A DNA stretch of 64,000 nt from Bemisia tabaci (taxonomy: Eukaryota > Arthropoda > Insecta > Hemiptera > Aleyrodidae), in NCBI RefSeq assembly GCF_918797505.1, contig NC_092798.1, positions 1,625,501 through 1,689,500 on the forward strand, written 5' to 3'. The position numbers and the translations under genes are program-made. This document shows positions 34,941 through 45,776 of this stretch, in pieces (the first letter of the stretch is position 1; every line of letters begins with the position of its first letter). The notes under the pieces were generated by a model. That model ran no database searches, was not told where the DNA came from, and saw only the letters and a list, made by a program, of their open reading frames with translations.

Positions 34941-37900
34941 TGGATTGCATTTTGCAAAAAGGAACCAGAAGAATTTCAACGATGCTAAGATTGTGCATTT
35001 TCATCCTTTGCAATGAAATTACTGCCACCATGTAAAAATATGAAATTTACAGGGTAATTTTTGCCTTAAATTTACAGTTTTAGCGAGTAAAATAGAGACT
35101 GTTAATAGATAATCAGGTTTTTCTACCAAGACGAAAGAGATTGCTCAATCTTAGCAACATTGCAATGCTCCTGGTTCCGTTTTGCAAAATGCAATCCATA
35201 TCGCATGTCACACTCCGCCACTACTTGGATTGCATTTTGCAAAAAGGAACCAGAAGAATTGCAACGATGCTAAGATTGTGCATTTTCATCCTTTGCAATG
35301 AAATTACTGCCACCATGTAAAAATATGAAATTTACAGGGTAATTTTTGCCTTAAAGGGTATCCCTGGGTAAGGGCACCAAAATGCCCCTCCTCACGGATT
35401 TTGAATTTAATGGTCTAAACCCTTTCAGTAGGTCCTAAAAACATGGTTTTGGGCAATTTTACCCTCCTGACCCCAACCACCCCCCCTCCAGCCCCGAAAA
35501 ACCCATTTTTCGGGGAATTTTGGGGTATTTTCACGTTTTATTTCATATCTCCCGCAATTTTCGATAAAAATGCACCAAAATTTCACCAATTACACATCAG
35601 ACCAGTCAGATTCTTGGGTAAAAAAATCAAATTTATCGTACCTTATTTAGGCCCCTAAAAAAATTTGTAAAAATCGTCAATTTCCAATTTTTTTCAGATT
35701 TTAGCGATTTTAAAAAAAATGAGGACACATACATTTTTTTTTGTTGCCTTAAAATGTAGGTAATATACTCAGTTGTTACCAAAAAAAATTTCAAGCCTTC
35801 ACGCGTGGTGCGTCCCACCGAAAAAATGGGTTTTTTGGCGCCAAAACGGTTAAAATGGCTCTTTTGGCAACGGTTTACTCGCACGCTATCAAGATTGTAA
35901 CACTAAAATCTCTAATTTTTGGTTTCAATGTTTCAAGAGGCATGCCCTAGTATCGTCAGAAAAGGTTTCAAGTCGATCGAGTCCTTGCGCCCCACGTAAA
36001 GTACCGGTTTTTGGCGCCGAAATGGTCAACATTGCTATTTCAGAAGAGGTTACTCGCATAGGGTGGCCCTTATTTTTGAATTTACGGAGTTCAAAGTGCG
36101 AAACCCTGCAAATGGTTTCATTTGACGAGAAAATAATGGGGAAAAAATAAAAATTGAGAAAAACATATTTTAAAACGCGCCTCAAAGAGCCTAAAGTTCC
36201 GAGCGTGGCGTGCGAAGACGCGTTTTTTTCGTCATTTCGCGAATTTTTTTCCTCCCTTTACAATGTTCCTACGGCTTTGACATTTTTAGAGATTATACAG
36301 TGTTTAGAGTACTTTACGAGAAAAATAATGAAATTTACATCGCTCAGTTTAAAATTCTTTTTTATCCCCATCAAAGAGGCCACGTCGTGCGATTTTGCCG
36401 ATTCTCCCTTATAATCGCCCCGCACGGCGTGTCTTTTTTCAACGTTTAAATTGTTGCTACGGTTTTGAAATTTTCTGAAGTGTCACATACTTTATAGTAA
36501 ATAACGAAAAAAATAACAAAATTTACCTCGCTACTTTTAAAATGCTCCCTTTTCTCCTTCAAAGTGGCCACATCATGCGATTTCGTCGATGATTGTTCAT
36601 AACATTCTCTCGGCACGGTTTGCCGAAATGAGATTAAATTTTTTTAAGAGTCAAAAGCAAAAATTCTTCAAATTCTAGAAGTAGAGTGTCTACCGAGTCA
36701 TTTCAACCGAAAATAAACAATTCTGTTCAGCTGCTGGAATACAAGTCGGTTTAATGGTATTTTGGGGCTATACCATGCAAATGAACGATATAAAAGGAGA
36801 ATCGGCAAAATCGCACACATATTTTCGGTTATTATTTTTTTCGTTATTTACTATAAAGTATGTGACACTTCAGAAAATTTCAAAACCGTAGCAACAATTT
36901 AAACGTTGAAAAAAGACACGCCGTGCGGGGCGATTATAAGGGAGAATCGGCAAAATCGCACGACGTGGCCTCTTTGATGGAGATAAAAAAGAATTTTAAA
37001 CTGAGCGATGTAAATTTCATTATTTTTCTCGTAAAGTACTCTAAACAGTGTATAATCTCTAAAAATGTCAAAGCCGTAGGAACATTTTAAAGGGAGGAAA
37101 AAAATTCGCGAAATGACGAAAAAACGCGTCTTCGCACGCCACGCTCGGAACTTTAGGCTCTTTGAGGCGCGTTTTAAAATATGTTTTTCTCAATTTTTAT
37201 TTTTTCCCCATTATTTTCTCGTCAAATGAAACCATTTGCAGGGTTTCGCACTTTGAACTCCGTAAATTCAAAAATAAGGGCCACCCTATGCGAGTAACCT
37301 CTTCTGAAATAGCAATGTTGACCATTTCGGCGCCAAAAACCGGTACTTTACGTGGGGCGCAAGGACTCGATCGACTTGAAACCTTTTCTGACGATACTAG
37401 GGCATGCCTCTTGAAACATTGAAACCAAAAATTAGAGATTTTAGTGTTACAATCTTGATAGCGTGCGAGTAAACCGTTGCCAAAAGAGCCATTTTAACCG
37501 TTTTGGCGCCAAAAAACCCATTTTTTCGGTGGGACGCACCACGCGTGAAGGCTTGAAATTTTTTTTGGTAACAACTGAGTATATTACCTACATTTTAAGG
37601 CAACAAAAAAAAATGTATGTGTCCTCATTTTTTTTAAAATCGCTAAAATCTGAAAAAAATTGGAAATTGACGATTTTTACAAATTTTTTTAGGGGCCTTA
37701 ATAAGGTACGATAAATTTGATTTTTTTACCCAAGAATCTGACTGGTCTGATGTGTAATTGGTGAAATTTTGGTGCATTTTTATCGAAAATTGCGGGAGAT
37801 ATGAAATAAAACGTGAAAATACCCCAAAATTCCCCGAAAAATGGGTTTTTCGGGGCTGGAGGGGGGGGTGGTTGGGGTCAGGAGGGTAAAATTGCCCAAA

Positions 37901-38410
37901 ACCATGTTTTTAGGACCTACTGAAAGGGTTTAGACCATTAAATTCAAAATCCGTGAGGAGGGGCATTTTGGTGCCCTTACCCAGGGATACCCTTTACAGT
38001 TTTAGCGAGTAAAATAGAGACTGTTAATAGATAATCAGGTTTTTCTTCCAAGACGAAAGAGATTGCTCAATCTTAGCAACATTGCAATGCTCCCGGTTCC
38101 TTTTTGCAAAATGCAATCCATATCGCATGTCACGCTCCGCCACTACTTGGAATGCATTTTGCAAAAAGGAACCACTAGCACTGCAATGGTGCTAAGATTG
38201 TGCAACTTCATCTTTTGCAATAAAATTGCGGAAATCGTGAAAAACTATGAAATTTAGATGGTAATTTTTGTCTTAAATTTACCTACAGTTTTTAGCGAGT
38301 AAAATAGAAACTATTGATGGATAATCGGGTTTTTCCCCCCAAGACAAAAGAAGTTGCACAATCTTAGCAACATTGCAATGCTAGTGGTTCCTTTTTCAAA
38401 ATGCAATCCA
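34941..38410. repeat. Three tandem MITE C copies, the middle one split
   Basis: C2 is 34941-35198, C3 is 35226-35355 plus 37993-38120, and C4 is about 38148-38410. The copies are separated by a shared 25-bp linker containing cgcatgtcac and ctccgccactact. C2 and C3 are almost identical, so the unit duplicated recently. C4 is more diverged. A 2.6-kb fold-back element lies within C3, so it arrived after the duplication. Confidence 0.85.
35356..37992. mobile_element. Giant fold-back element, ~1.16-kb near-identical arms
   Basis: The left arm (35356-36515) starts gggtatccctgggtaagggc, and the right arm (36833-37992) ends with its complement. Paired positions sum to a constant (73347-73348), so there is essentially one single-base length difference, in a C-run. 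The spacer is about 317 bp. The spacer and inner arm carry degenerate sub-repeats near 190 bp, with the word ggccac followed by tgcgattt. Reading frames in the two arms mirror each other and are unconvincing as proteins. No transposase is visible. Confidence 0.92.
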
Positions 38411-38686
38411 CTTATGATGAAAGTGAACACGGGTGATCTCTGTGGAACGGAGGAGGCGCTTGAACTTGTAATTTTAATCATTTGAACTTTAGCTTACTTT
38501 ATCAAATTCTCTGTATCAGCGAGAGCTCTCTCACCTCGTGGCTCCTCAACGTGATCCCTCTTCTCCATATAACTTCATGTTTTTCAAGGCTCACGTAGAA
38601 ATAGAGGTACGCCCTTTCGTCAGAGGAGCCACGACCAGTTCATCAGCTCGCATTGGCTGAGTATCCCCGCTGTTCCATCTCGAATC

Positions 38687-38852
38687 CAGTGGAGAGGCCT
38701 AAATAATCGATTATCGATATTTCCCCTCATTTGAAGCTATGGTAAAGAATCGATTGTTAAGGTGTTCCTCGCGAACACTTGTTCATCGATCCTTTCCCAT
38801 AGGTTTAAATGGCAGATAAATCGATGTATCGCAAAGCACTGCTGCGCCACTG
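38687..38852. mobile_element. MITE family A, copy 7
   Basis: A 166-bp copy, cagtggagaggcctaaataa to gctgcgccactg, with the central ggtgttcctcgcgaacac. Confidence 0.8.
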
Positions 38853-39085
38853 CGCGAGCCACTGCTTGAATCATGATGACAAGGCCACAAAGAAGCTAAA
38901 GTTAGCCCCTGACTCGTGTCAATTTGACGACCAGACAATAATTTATTAGGCTCTCTTTTTTTACCAGTGAGTGGTGTTCCCGAGTGGTAGAATTTTAGTG
39001 CAAGCCTCCATTTTTATCGGTAAAATGAATACTAGGTGCGACTAGTTTTAGGCTGGACAAGTTTTGTCGACGGGAGTTTACCGCA

Positions 39086-41743
39086 ATGGACACGTTTTTA
39101 GTAATTGCAACTTGCTTGGCACTTTTGTGCACAGCGAATGAGGTGAGTTCAATAGATACGTCGCGGTTCACCATCATGCAGCGAAGAAATACATTCAGTC
39201 TGTAAATCAGACTATCAAGTACTGATTATGTAGGGAAATGATCTGAAAAAAAGAGAGAAATGGTGAATGTCGCCCTCTACGTGTTCGCGTATTCACCAGT
39301 GGCGACGTGTTAATAATCGATTTTCGATAGTTCCTCATTTGAAGCTATGACAAAGAATCGATTATTAAGGTGTCCGTTGCGAACACCCTATTTATCGATC
39401 CTTTCCCAAAGGTTTCAATGGCAGATCCATCGATATATAGCAAAGCACGCCATGCCACTGATATTCACGCGAGCCCAGAAAGCAAGGACTGTAACGGGCA
39501 TATACTTAAAAAAATTAAAATTTCAGTGTTCCTCATAGATTTCTGTTTAAAAAATATTACACGAGAGAAAAGTAGATGAGCACGCACCGTTTGATGTACG
39601 AGGATCCCTGGTAAAAATTGGCGATAAGAGCTGCGTTTCAAAATACCATAGGAATTCTTATAGCCAGCTAAAGAAGGCTACAGAAAATCATATAGCTGGC
39701 TGTAGAATGCGGAGAAAATCATACGGCCGGGCTATACGAAGCTATAAAAAATTATGCAGCCGGGCTATAGTTCCTATCGCCGGGCTTTACACTTTATCGC
39801 CTGGCTGTTGCTTTTTCGCCATCGATTATAAAAGGCTATAAGAAATTGTGTAGAAATTCGTGTGCTTTGGAAATTATTAAGTTTGATACGGAACCACCTT
39901 AATATTTACAAAACACACGTTATATTTTCCTTTAATACATATTTTTTTTCATCAATTAAAACGAGAATAATCCATACAGGATGTGCAAACATTTCAAAAT
40001 CATGAGTTGAAATAACGCTGACTCCGCCAGATTAAATATTAGAGCCTAACACAAAGCGGAGCGGCGACGCACTGGCGCCTACAAACCTAACAGGGATACT
40101 TCACGCATTGCGCAACGCGTGAAGTATCCCTGTTAGGTTTGTAGGCGCCAATGCGCGTTTCGCGCTGGCTGCCCGCCTGCCGCCCGCAGCGTGCCACGGC
40201 GCTTGAAGCAACTATTTCACACCAGAGGTATTGCACAGTATCATACGAAACTGAAGGCGCTCTAATATATTAGGAATGGCAGGCATCCATCAAAAGTACG
40301 GAGCTTTCCTCGCAAAATAAATCAAGATACTACGGCCCAAAAAGAGAGCAGTAGTCCAAAAACTCACTAAGTCCTAGCATCCGTAATTAGTAACGTTTAG
40401 CATACACTTTATCGTCAGGCTGTTGCTTCATCGCCATCGGCTATAAAAGGCTATAAGAAAGTGTGTAGCCGGCTATAGAAGCTATTGGAAATCTTACAGC
40501 CGGCTGTAGGTCTATGGTATTTTAGAATACAGATTCTACTGCCAACTTTGACCAGGGCAACTATTCACTTTTGGATTGTGGGGGGGGGGGGGGTCATTTC
40601 TTAATAACTCTCTAGAATTTCGACTTTCTCTACTTTCCCCGGACTTTTCCCTAAATTATAGGCCCCCCCCCCCCCAGGATTTCTATTACATTTTTAACTT
40701 CTCCCGTAGAATTTCGACTTTCTCCTTAGTTTCTCCCTCAATCTTCTAGCTGAAAGCCTTCATTCCAAAAATCATGAATAACACCGGAGAACGAATTTTT
40801 ATTTCTGTGGATTTGTCTTGTATTTCAAAGTTGATCTTCAGTACAATTTTAGCGCTGATTCCGAAAATGACCTCCGTTTCTCTAAGTCAGGTCGATTTTC
40901 CCAGGAAAAATCAGAATTTTCCCTGAATATCGAGCTTTTCCAGAGAAAAATCAAATTTCCCGAAAATCTGTGCACGATGCATTAAAACTAGGACCATTTT
41001 CGGAGACATTTGCCAAAATCACACGGGGAATCATAAATTGCATGTCTGGTAAAGTTTCCCTTCTGTTCCTACAAACAGTATCGAGGTTTCTCCGAACAAT
41101 TTCATGTAAAACTCATCCGATTGTTCTGCGTCAGAGAGGAGGCGAACATTCTTTTTCTCCGGAAACGAGTGAAGTAATTTTCGCCGCTGAAACCGAAAAC
41201 TACTCTCATTTTTGCAAAACCTTCGGAAAATCTAGATTTCAAAAAGAGGGGATTTTTTTTAGTTAAAAAAACTTTTCTTTTTTTAAAAAAAATCGATAGG
41301 TTTGGAAGAAAAAGTCATATTCGGCTTCAGCGGCAAAAATTGAAGGTGAGTCACCACACTTGTCAACCGAAAGAAAATATTTTCTCCTCCTTTCTGACGC
41401 AAAACAATAGAATGAGTTATTTGGACTGCATTTTCCAATTTGGAACTATAAAATCTGGGTCCGGTTTAAAAACCACATATGTGCCATTAGTTTCCCTATG
41501 GTTATGATGATTATGAGTGGTTTTTTCAGATGAGCCAGAATTTATAATTCCAAATTGCAAAATGCAGTCCATTTGTTTTAAAGCTTAGGCCATGTCTAAT
41601 AGGTACTCTTGTACTCATTTGATTAATCTCTTTTCGTTCGGAAGATGCAAGGTAGAGAGTCTTACTCTTTGAAAGACCCTCGTAGTTGGGCTGATTTAGC
41701 AAGAGTATGTCTATTTCATCTCGTGACGGTTTTTTGTCCGAAT

Positions 41744-41786
<43 letters not shown>

Positions 41787-44528
41787 GATCTACAGACTCC
41801 ACGTTTATTTCTACAGGTGAATGCAGAAACAGACATTTCAAAAGCTGATTCAGCAAAAAACGCTTCGAGCTTAGTAAGCTCAGAGGCGGAGGCGGAAGCT
41901 GTGCTGGATCTTCTGAACGATGGGGAGGCGAAGCTGGAAAGAGGATATCATGAAAAGGCGGTGCTGGTGCTCGGGAACACAGGCTCAGGGAAGAGCACAC
42001 TGACCCAGTTCCTGAGCGGGAACGATCTGAACCTGACCTCGTTCGAGACGGAGGAGGGCTTGGGCGACTTCATAATCCAGGACACCTCCGGGAGGATCAG
42101 CAATGGGTCCGCCACCATGTCATGGACCATCTTCCCGGAGGCGATGCTGGACAGTAAGTCCGGAACGGTCTTCTTCGACTGTCCCGGGTTCAGCGATACG
42201 CGGAGCGCGGCCCACGACATCGCGGCCACCTACTTCACGATGAAGACGATCGAGAACATCGGGAGAGTCAAACTCCTCTTCACCGTGGCCTACTCCTCGG
42301 TCAGGGTCGGGCAGGACAGACACGACTTCATGGAGCTCGCCGAACACATCGTCACCATGGTCAAGAATCTCGACAAGTTTCAGGACAGCATCGCGCTTGT
42401 CGTCACCAAAGTGGAAAATCTTCAATCAGGAGGGGGAATCGTGCCCGACGAGAAAATTATCCGCTCCGTCGCTGGGTTTCTAAGGAGGGCGAGGGTTGAA
42501 ACTCAGCAAAAAATCGAGAGCACAAGTATGTCAGCCGATAGGAAACAGCTGCTCATGGCCGTTACTAAATTCATCGAAATCCTGCTGCAGACAGAGGGCG
42601 AGACTTATTTGAGATTGGGTGTGTTCAGGAAACCCGACGAGGCTGGTCCTCTTCGATTGGTCAACTCACTGAAAGAGAGCAAGGAGCCCCTGGAAAGAAT
42701 TATTCACCGAAATATCCGATTTACCGCTCACCAAGTGAAAGATTTCGGCTATACGATTTCCTCCAGCTCCCAGACTATCGTGCATGATCTGGTTGAAAGG
42801 TTAAGAGACAACATGGCCTCCGATGTCTCACAACTAAAACGGGAGGTAGAAGAAATATTCTTGTCTCGTGAAGAGACATCAAGCGATGTTCAAGTTTCGA
42901 GGGACATATTTCAGCGGGCGCATGAAGTACTTTCCGGGACGTTTCAAAAGGTAACGACACCTGATGATTTTGTCAAGCGTCTCATTAGTAACGCGAGAAC
43001 TCTGAACATTACTTTGTCGCAAGGCCCACTTGCAGGTGTTGAAAAACAGAGTCGTTACCTAAAATTCTTCTCGAATTTTGGTGCGCGAGATATTCTACCC
43101 CTCGAGTATGCTCAGGACTTCCCGAAGTTGCTGGAATATTTGAGCTCAACTGCAAATTATTACAAAGTGCTAGTGTATCTGTCCAATGCTTTGACGAATT
43201 GTGATTTAGCGATCAAGGATGGCATTGAGAAGAACGTTTCTTTCGCAAAAATTCCTTACGACCAATCAGATTCCTCGAGAAAAAGACGACAACTGGCTGT
43301 AGAGCTTACATTCGCGAGTATGTTGCTGCCGCAAAAAGATAGACACATCCTCGACAGTGAGTACTCGAAAATCAGAGACATAGAATTCAACGAGCCGAAA
43401 TTGAAGAGACTGGAGCAAATCTGGAACAGGGTGGCTCTGACCAAAATGAACGTCTACTGTCACAAAAATGATGGAAAGTTAACGGTGCGGAGCTTTTGTT
43501 TGCGACTGAGCAAGTTTGTTGATTCCCTCGACGGTCTCTGCCCGGGAGCGAAAGTCATCGAGATTTTTGCGTTGGATAAAGTTTTCATCGATTCCGACTT
43601 GAAGCTAACCGGAAGAGAGGCTCAGGTCTCGATCATAGCGCCTGCGTGGGAGGTTGAGGGGGTCCGAGAAATCCTCCTGAACGGCCTTCCAGGTAATAAG
43701 ACGTACACGCAGCAAAAACGGGGAAGTGTCAGTGTCAGAGGTTGGTCCTTTGGATCCCGTGCAGTTTCCTTCCTGGTAGGAGAAGATGGCGCGGATGGGC
43801 CGGATGGATCTTCCGCTGGGAGTCTCCTCGGCATCGCAGACAGAATTATCAACGGCAAGTTGCTACACATTTTCTCGATAGGGGGGCAGGGTGGGCCCGG
43901 GCAAGATGGCGGCGACGGCGGACCGGGCGCAGATGGAACCATCCCGGAATGGGGTACAACCTATGGGAATCTGATAGAAGACTCTCACTGCACAGATGAC
44001 ACCGGGTTTTGGAATAGCGTTGGCGCCAAAGATTACGATGATATATGCACCGTCACCGGTCACAAGTGCAGGGATGGCGGTGACGGCGGGAGTGGCGGAG
44101 CGGGGGGGAGGGGCGGGGAATCAGGTCAAGTTCTTCTCATCGGGGACGGCCAGGATATGATCAGCCGTCGCGTCCGCAATGGAGAATCCGGGCGCCCGGG
44201 CACCCCCGGGCGTGGAGGGCCAGCCGGGTCGCCGGGACGCACAAGGAAGTTCCGGAAGTATCGCTGGATTCTTGGGACACGACAGAAACTCGAGACGAGA
44301 GGCGAGTGGTACCTCCAGCGTTGCTCCGCCGGAAAGGACGGTTCCCGGCGTCTGAAGCCTTCGCTTTCTCCTCAAAGTGGGAGGAAGCTCCCGTCCAGTG
44401 CAACTATCGACAGCTACAAAAGTTTCGTGCGAGAAAATCCCACCCTCATATCCGCCAGTCTGAGTCAATTCCTGAAAAACACTTTGGAGAGCCACAAGGC
44501 AGTTAAGGATCTTTATGCTCCTCCTTGA
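39086..44528 (+). CDS. Predicted secreted P-loop GTPase-like protein with collagen-like tail (2 exons)
   Basis: Exon 1 (39086-39142) encodes the classic signal peptide MDTFLVIATCLALLCTANE and ends at gag|gtgagt. Exon 2 (41817-44528, TGA) follows a poly-T and ttctacag acceptor in the same phase, giving 922 aa. Residues 72-80 are the P-loop GNTGSGKST. DCPG (140-143) fits a G3 DxxG motif and TKVE (216-219) is a G4-like motif. The order and spacing suggest an AIG1/septin-like TRAFAC GTPase domain. A helical middle (about 260-640) follows. At about 674-827 glycine-rich segments, such as GQGGPGQDGGDGGPGADG and GESGRPGTPGRGGPAGSPG, form a broken collagen-like tail. The role is unknown. A cytosolic-type GTPase fold behind a signal peptide is odd. 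The in-frame upstream ATG in the T-run (41742) is an artefact. The exon join is inferred. The poly(A) signal aataaa is at 44867. Confidence 0.75.
39298..39460. mobile_element. MITE family A, copy 8 (in intron of secreted GTPase gene)
   Basis: A 163-bp copy, cagtggcgacgtg to cacgccatgccactg, flanked by the near-identical 8-mers gtattcac and atattcac (7 of 8). This again supports hAT-type insertion. Confidence 0.85.
39606..40557. mobile_element. Element D, copy 2 (in the same intron)
   Basis: Collinear with D1 from ccctggtaaaaattggc to gaccaggg, including the 74-bp palindrome at 40075-40148 (one mismatch). It is followed by G/C homopolymers (G run about 40579-40593, C run about 40663-40676) and a 1-kb stretch (40680-41740) with one diverged MITE and no exon that I can support. 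Confidence 0.85.
41423..41574. mobile_element. MITE family H, copy 4
   Basis: The ends ttggactgcattttccaatt then tggaactataaaatctgg, and the inverse ataattccaaattgcaaaat then gcagtcca, give a 150-bp element. It lies just upstream of the main exon of the GTPase-like gene. Confidence 0.8.
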
Positions 44529-45041
44529 GGATCTACAGCCCGGCACATTCTTATTTTTACGAATTCAGCACTATACCTGTACAATTAATTACATACCTCA
44601 TAGTCGAATAACACAGCATGACACCATTTTGTTGTATCACTATCTTTATTATTTATCTCTCGAGATAGTTAAATTTTGAAAGCTTCATTATCTAATAGCT
44701 CGGATTTATACTATCTGATACGAAATAGTTTTAATATTAGATTATAAGAGACTTTAAAGGACACAGGCATCACCCTGGGCTACATCAGCGGGTTACTGAG
44801 TTTGACGACTATATAGGCTTTGTTTCCATTTACTAGCTGCAAAACAACTGCTCAACAATGAAATCAAATAAAACTTGGAAATTTTAAATGGACAACACTT
44901 CAAAAAAAAGAAGAAAAAAAGCTGGTTAAAATTTACTTAATAATTAATAGGTCACTCTTTGGAGGAATTTTTAAAGTACTCACAAGATGTAACCTTTAAG
45001 TAAAAGTTTTAAAAATCTCTTAAACAGCCAATCGTCCTATT

Positions 45042-45273
45042 CTGTTGCGCTAAGAAAAAACGCCGTTTGAACTTTTGGATGTTTCCAAATTTCCTCCGAT
45101 AAAACATTCATTTTTCAGGAATTTTGTGAATATTTTACCTTGAAAATTTCAGCTACTGTAGATTGAATTGCGAATGAAATTCCCTTTGAAATTAGGAGAA
45201 AAAGTACTCGAGTTTCCTTGAATGTTTTGTCAAAGGAAATTTGGCAACGACGGTTTTTTCCTCAGCGCAGTAG
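45042..45273. mobile_element. MITE family B, copy 5 (diverged)
   Basis: The ends ctgttgcgctaagaaaaaac and ttcctcagcgcagtag, and the inner caaaggaaatttggcaacg, identify the family. It lies between the first and second secreted genes. Confidence 0.7.
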
Positions 45274-45776
45274 TATTTGAACGTCCCTTATTAAAACTTT
45301 TAAAAAACGTGTTAAAAATAACTGCATAAAAAATCTACATTAGCTTTTGAAGACTACCAAGGTATTAATGTAAATTTTACTCCAATATAATTGAAAGAGG
45401 TTTTCTCGCACGTAAATTCGACGTTTCATTCGAATAATTTATGTCACCGGATATTTCTCCAATTTTCATTCCATCCTGTCTACTTTGATGATCAAAATTG
45501 AATGCGTCTGAAAAATTAAACAATTAAACATCCCTAACCAATGGTTAGCACTTATTATAACGTTATTTCCAGCGATGGATGTTAGCTCAGTAATATCTAC
45601 GACACGCTGAGTACTTATTTACCAGGTAATTGCTTGAACAAGTGCCGCGACTTGACACAGCAAAGCATTTTTGCGGACAACACCTCAACAGCGGGTTCAG
45701 CGGATCAACATGCCAACTCCAAAACGAAGTTAGAGCAAGTTCCGCCGCTTCCTTTGTGCTTCCTTCCTCCGGGAAA

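Noticed and set aside
35633..37714. Pairs of identical proteins encoded on opposite strands (86 and 83 residues)
   Set aside because: They are mirror images in the two arms of the fold-back element, with no family similarity, start context or codon bias to support coding.
38960..39010. tRNA-like segment (gttcccgagtggtagaatttt)
   Set aside because: It lacks a plausible acceptor stem, anticodon arm and B-box spacing.
41742..41816. ATG and poly-phenylalanine start for the GTPase-like exon
   Set aside because: It is a T-run in the intron's pyrimidine tract read in frame. The acceptor ttctacag at 41816 and a phase-matched signal exon at 39086 explain the exon better.
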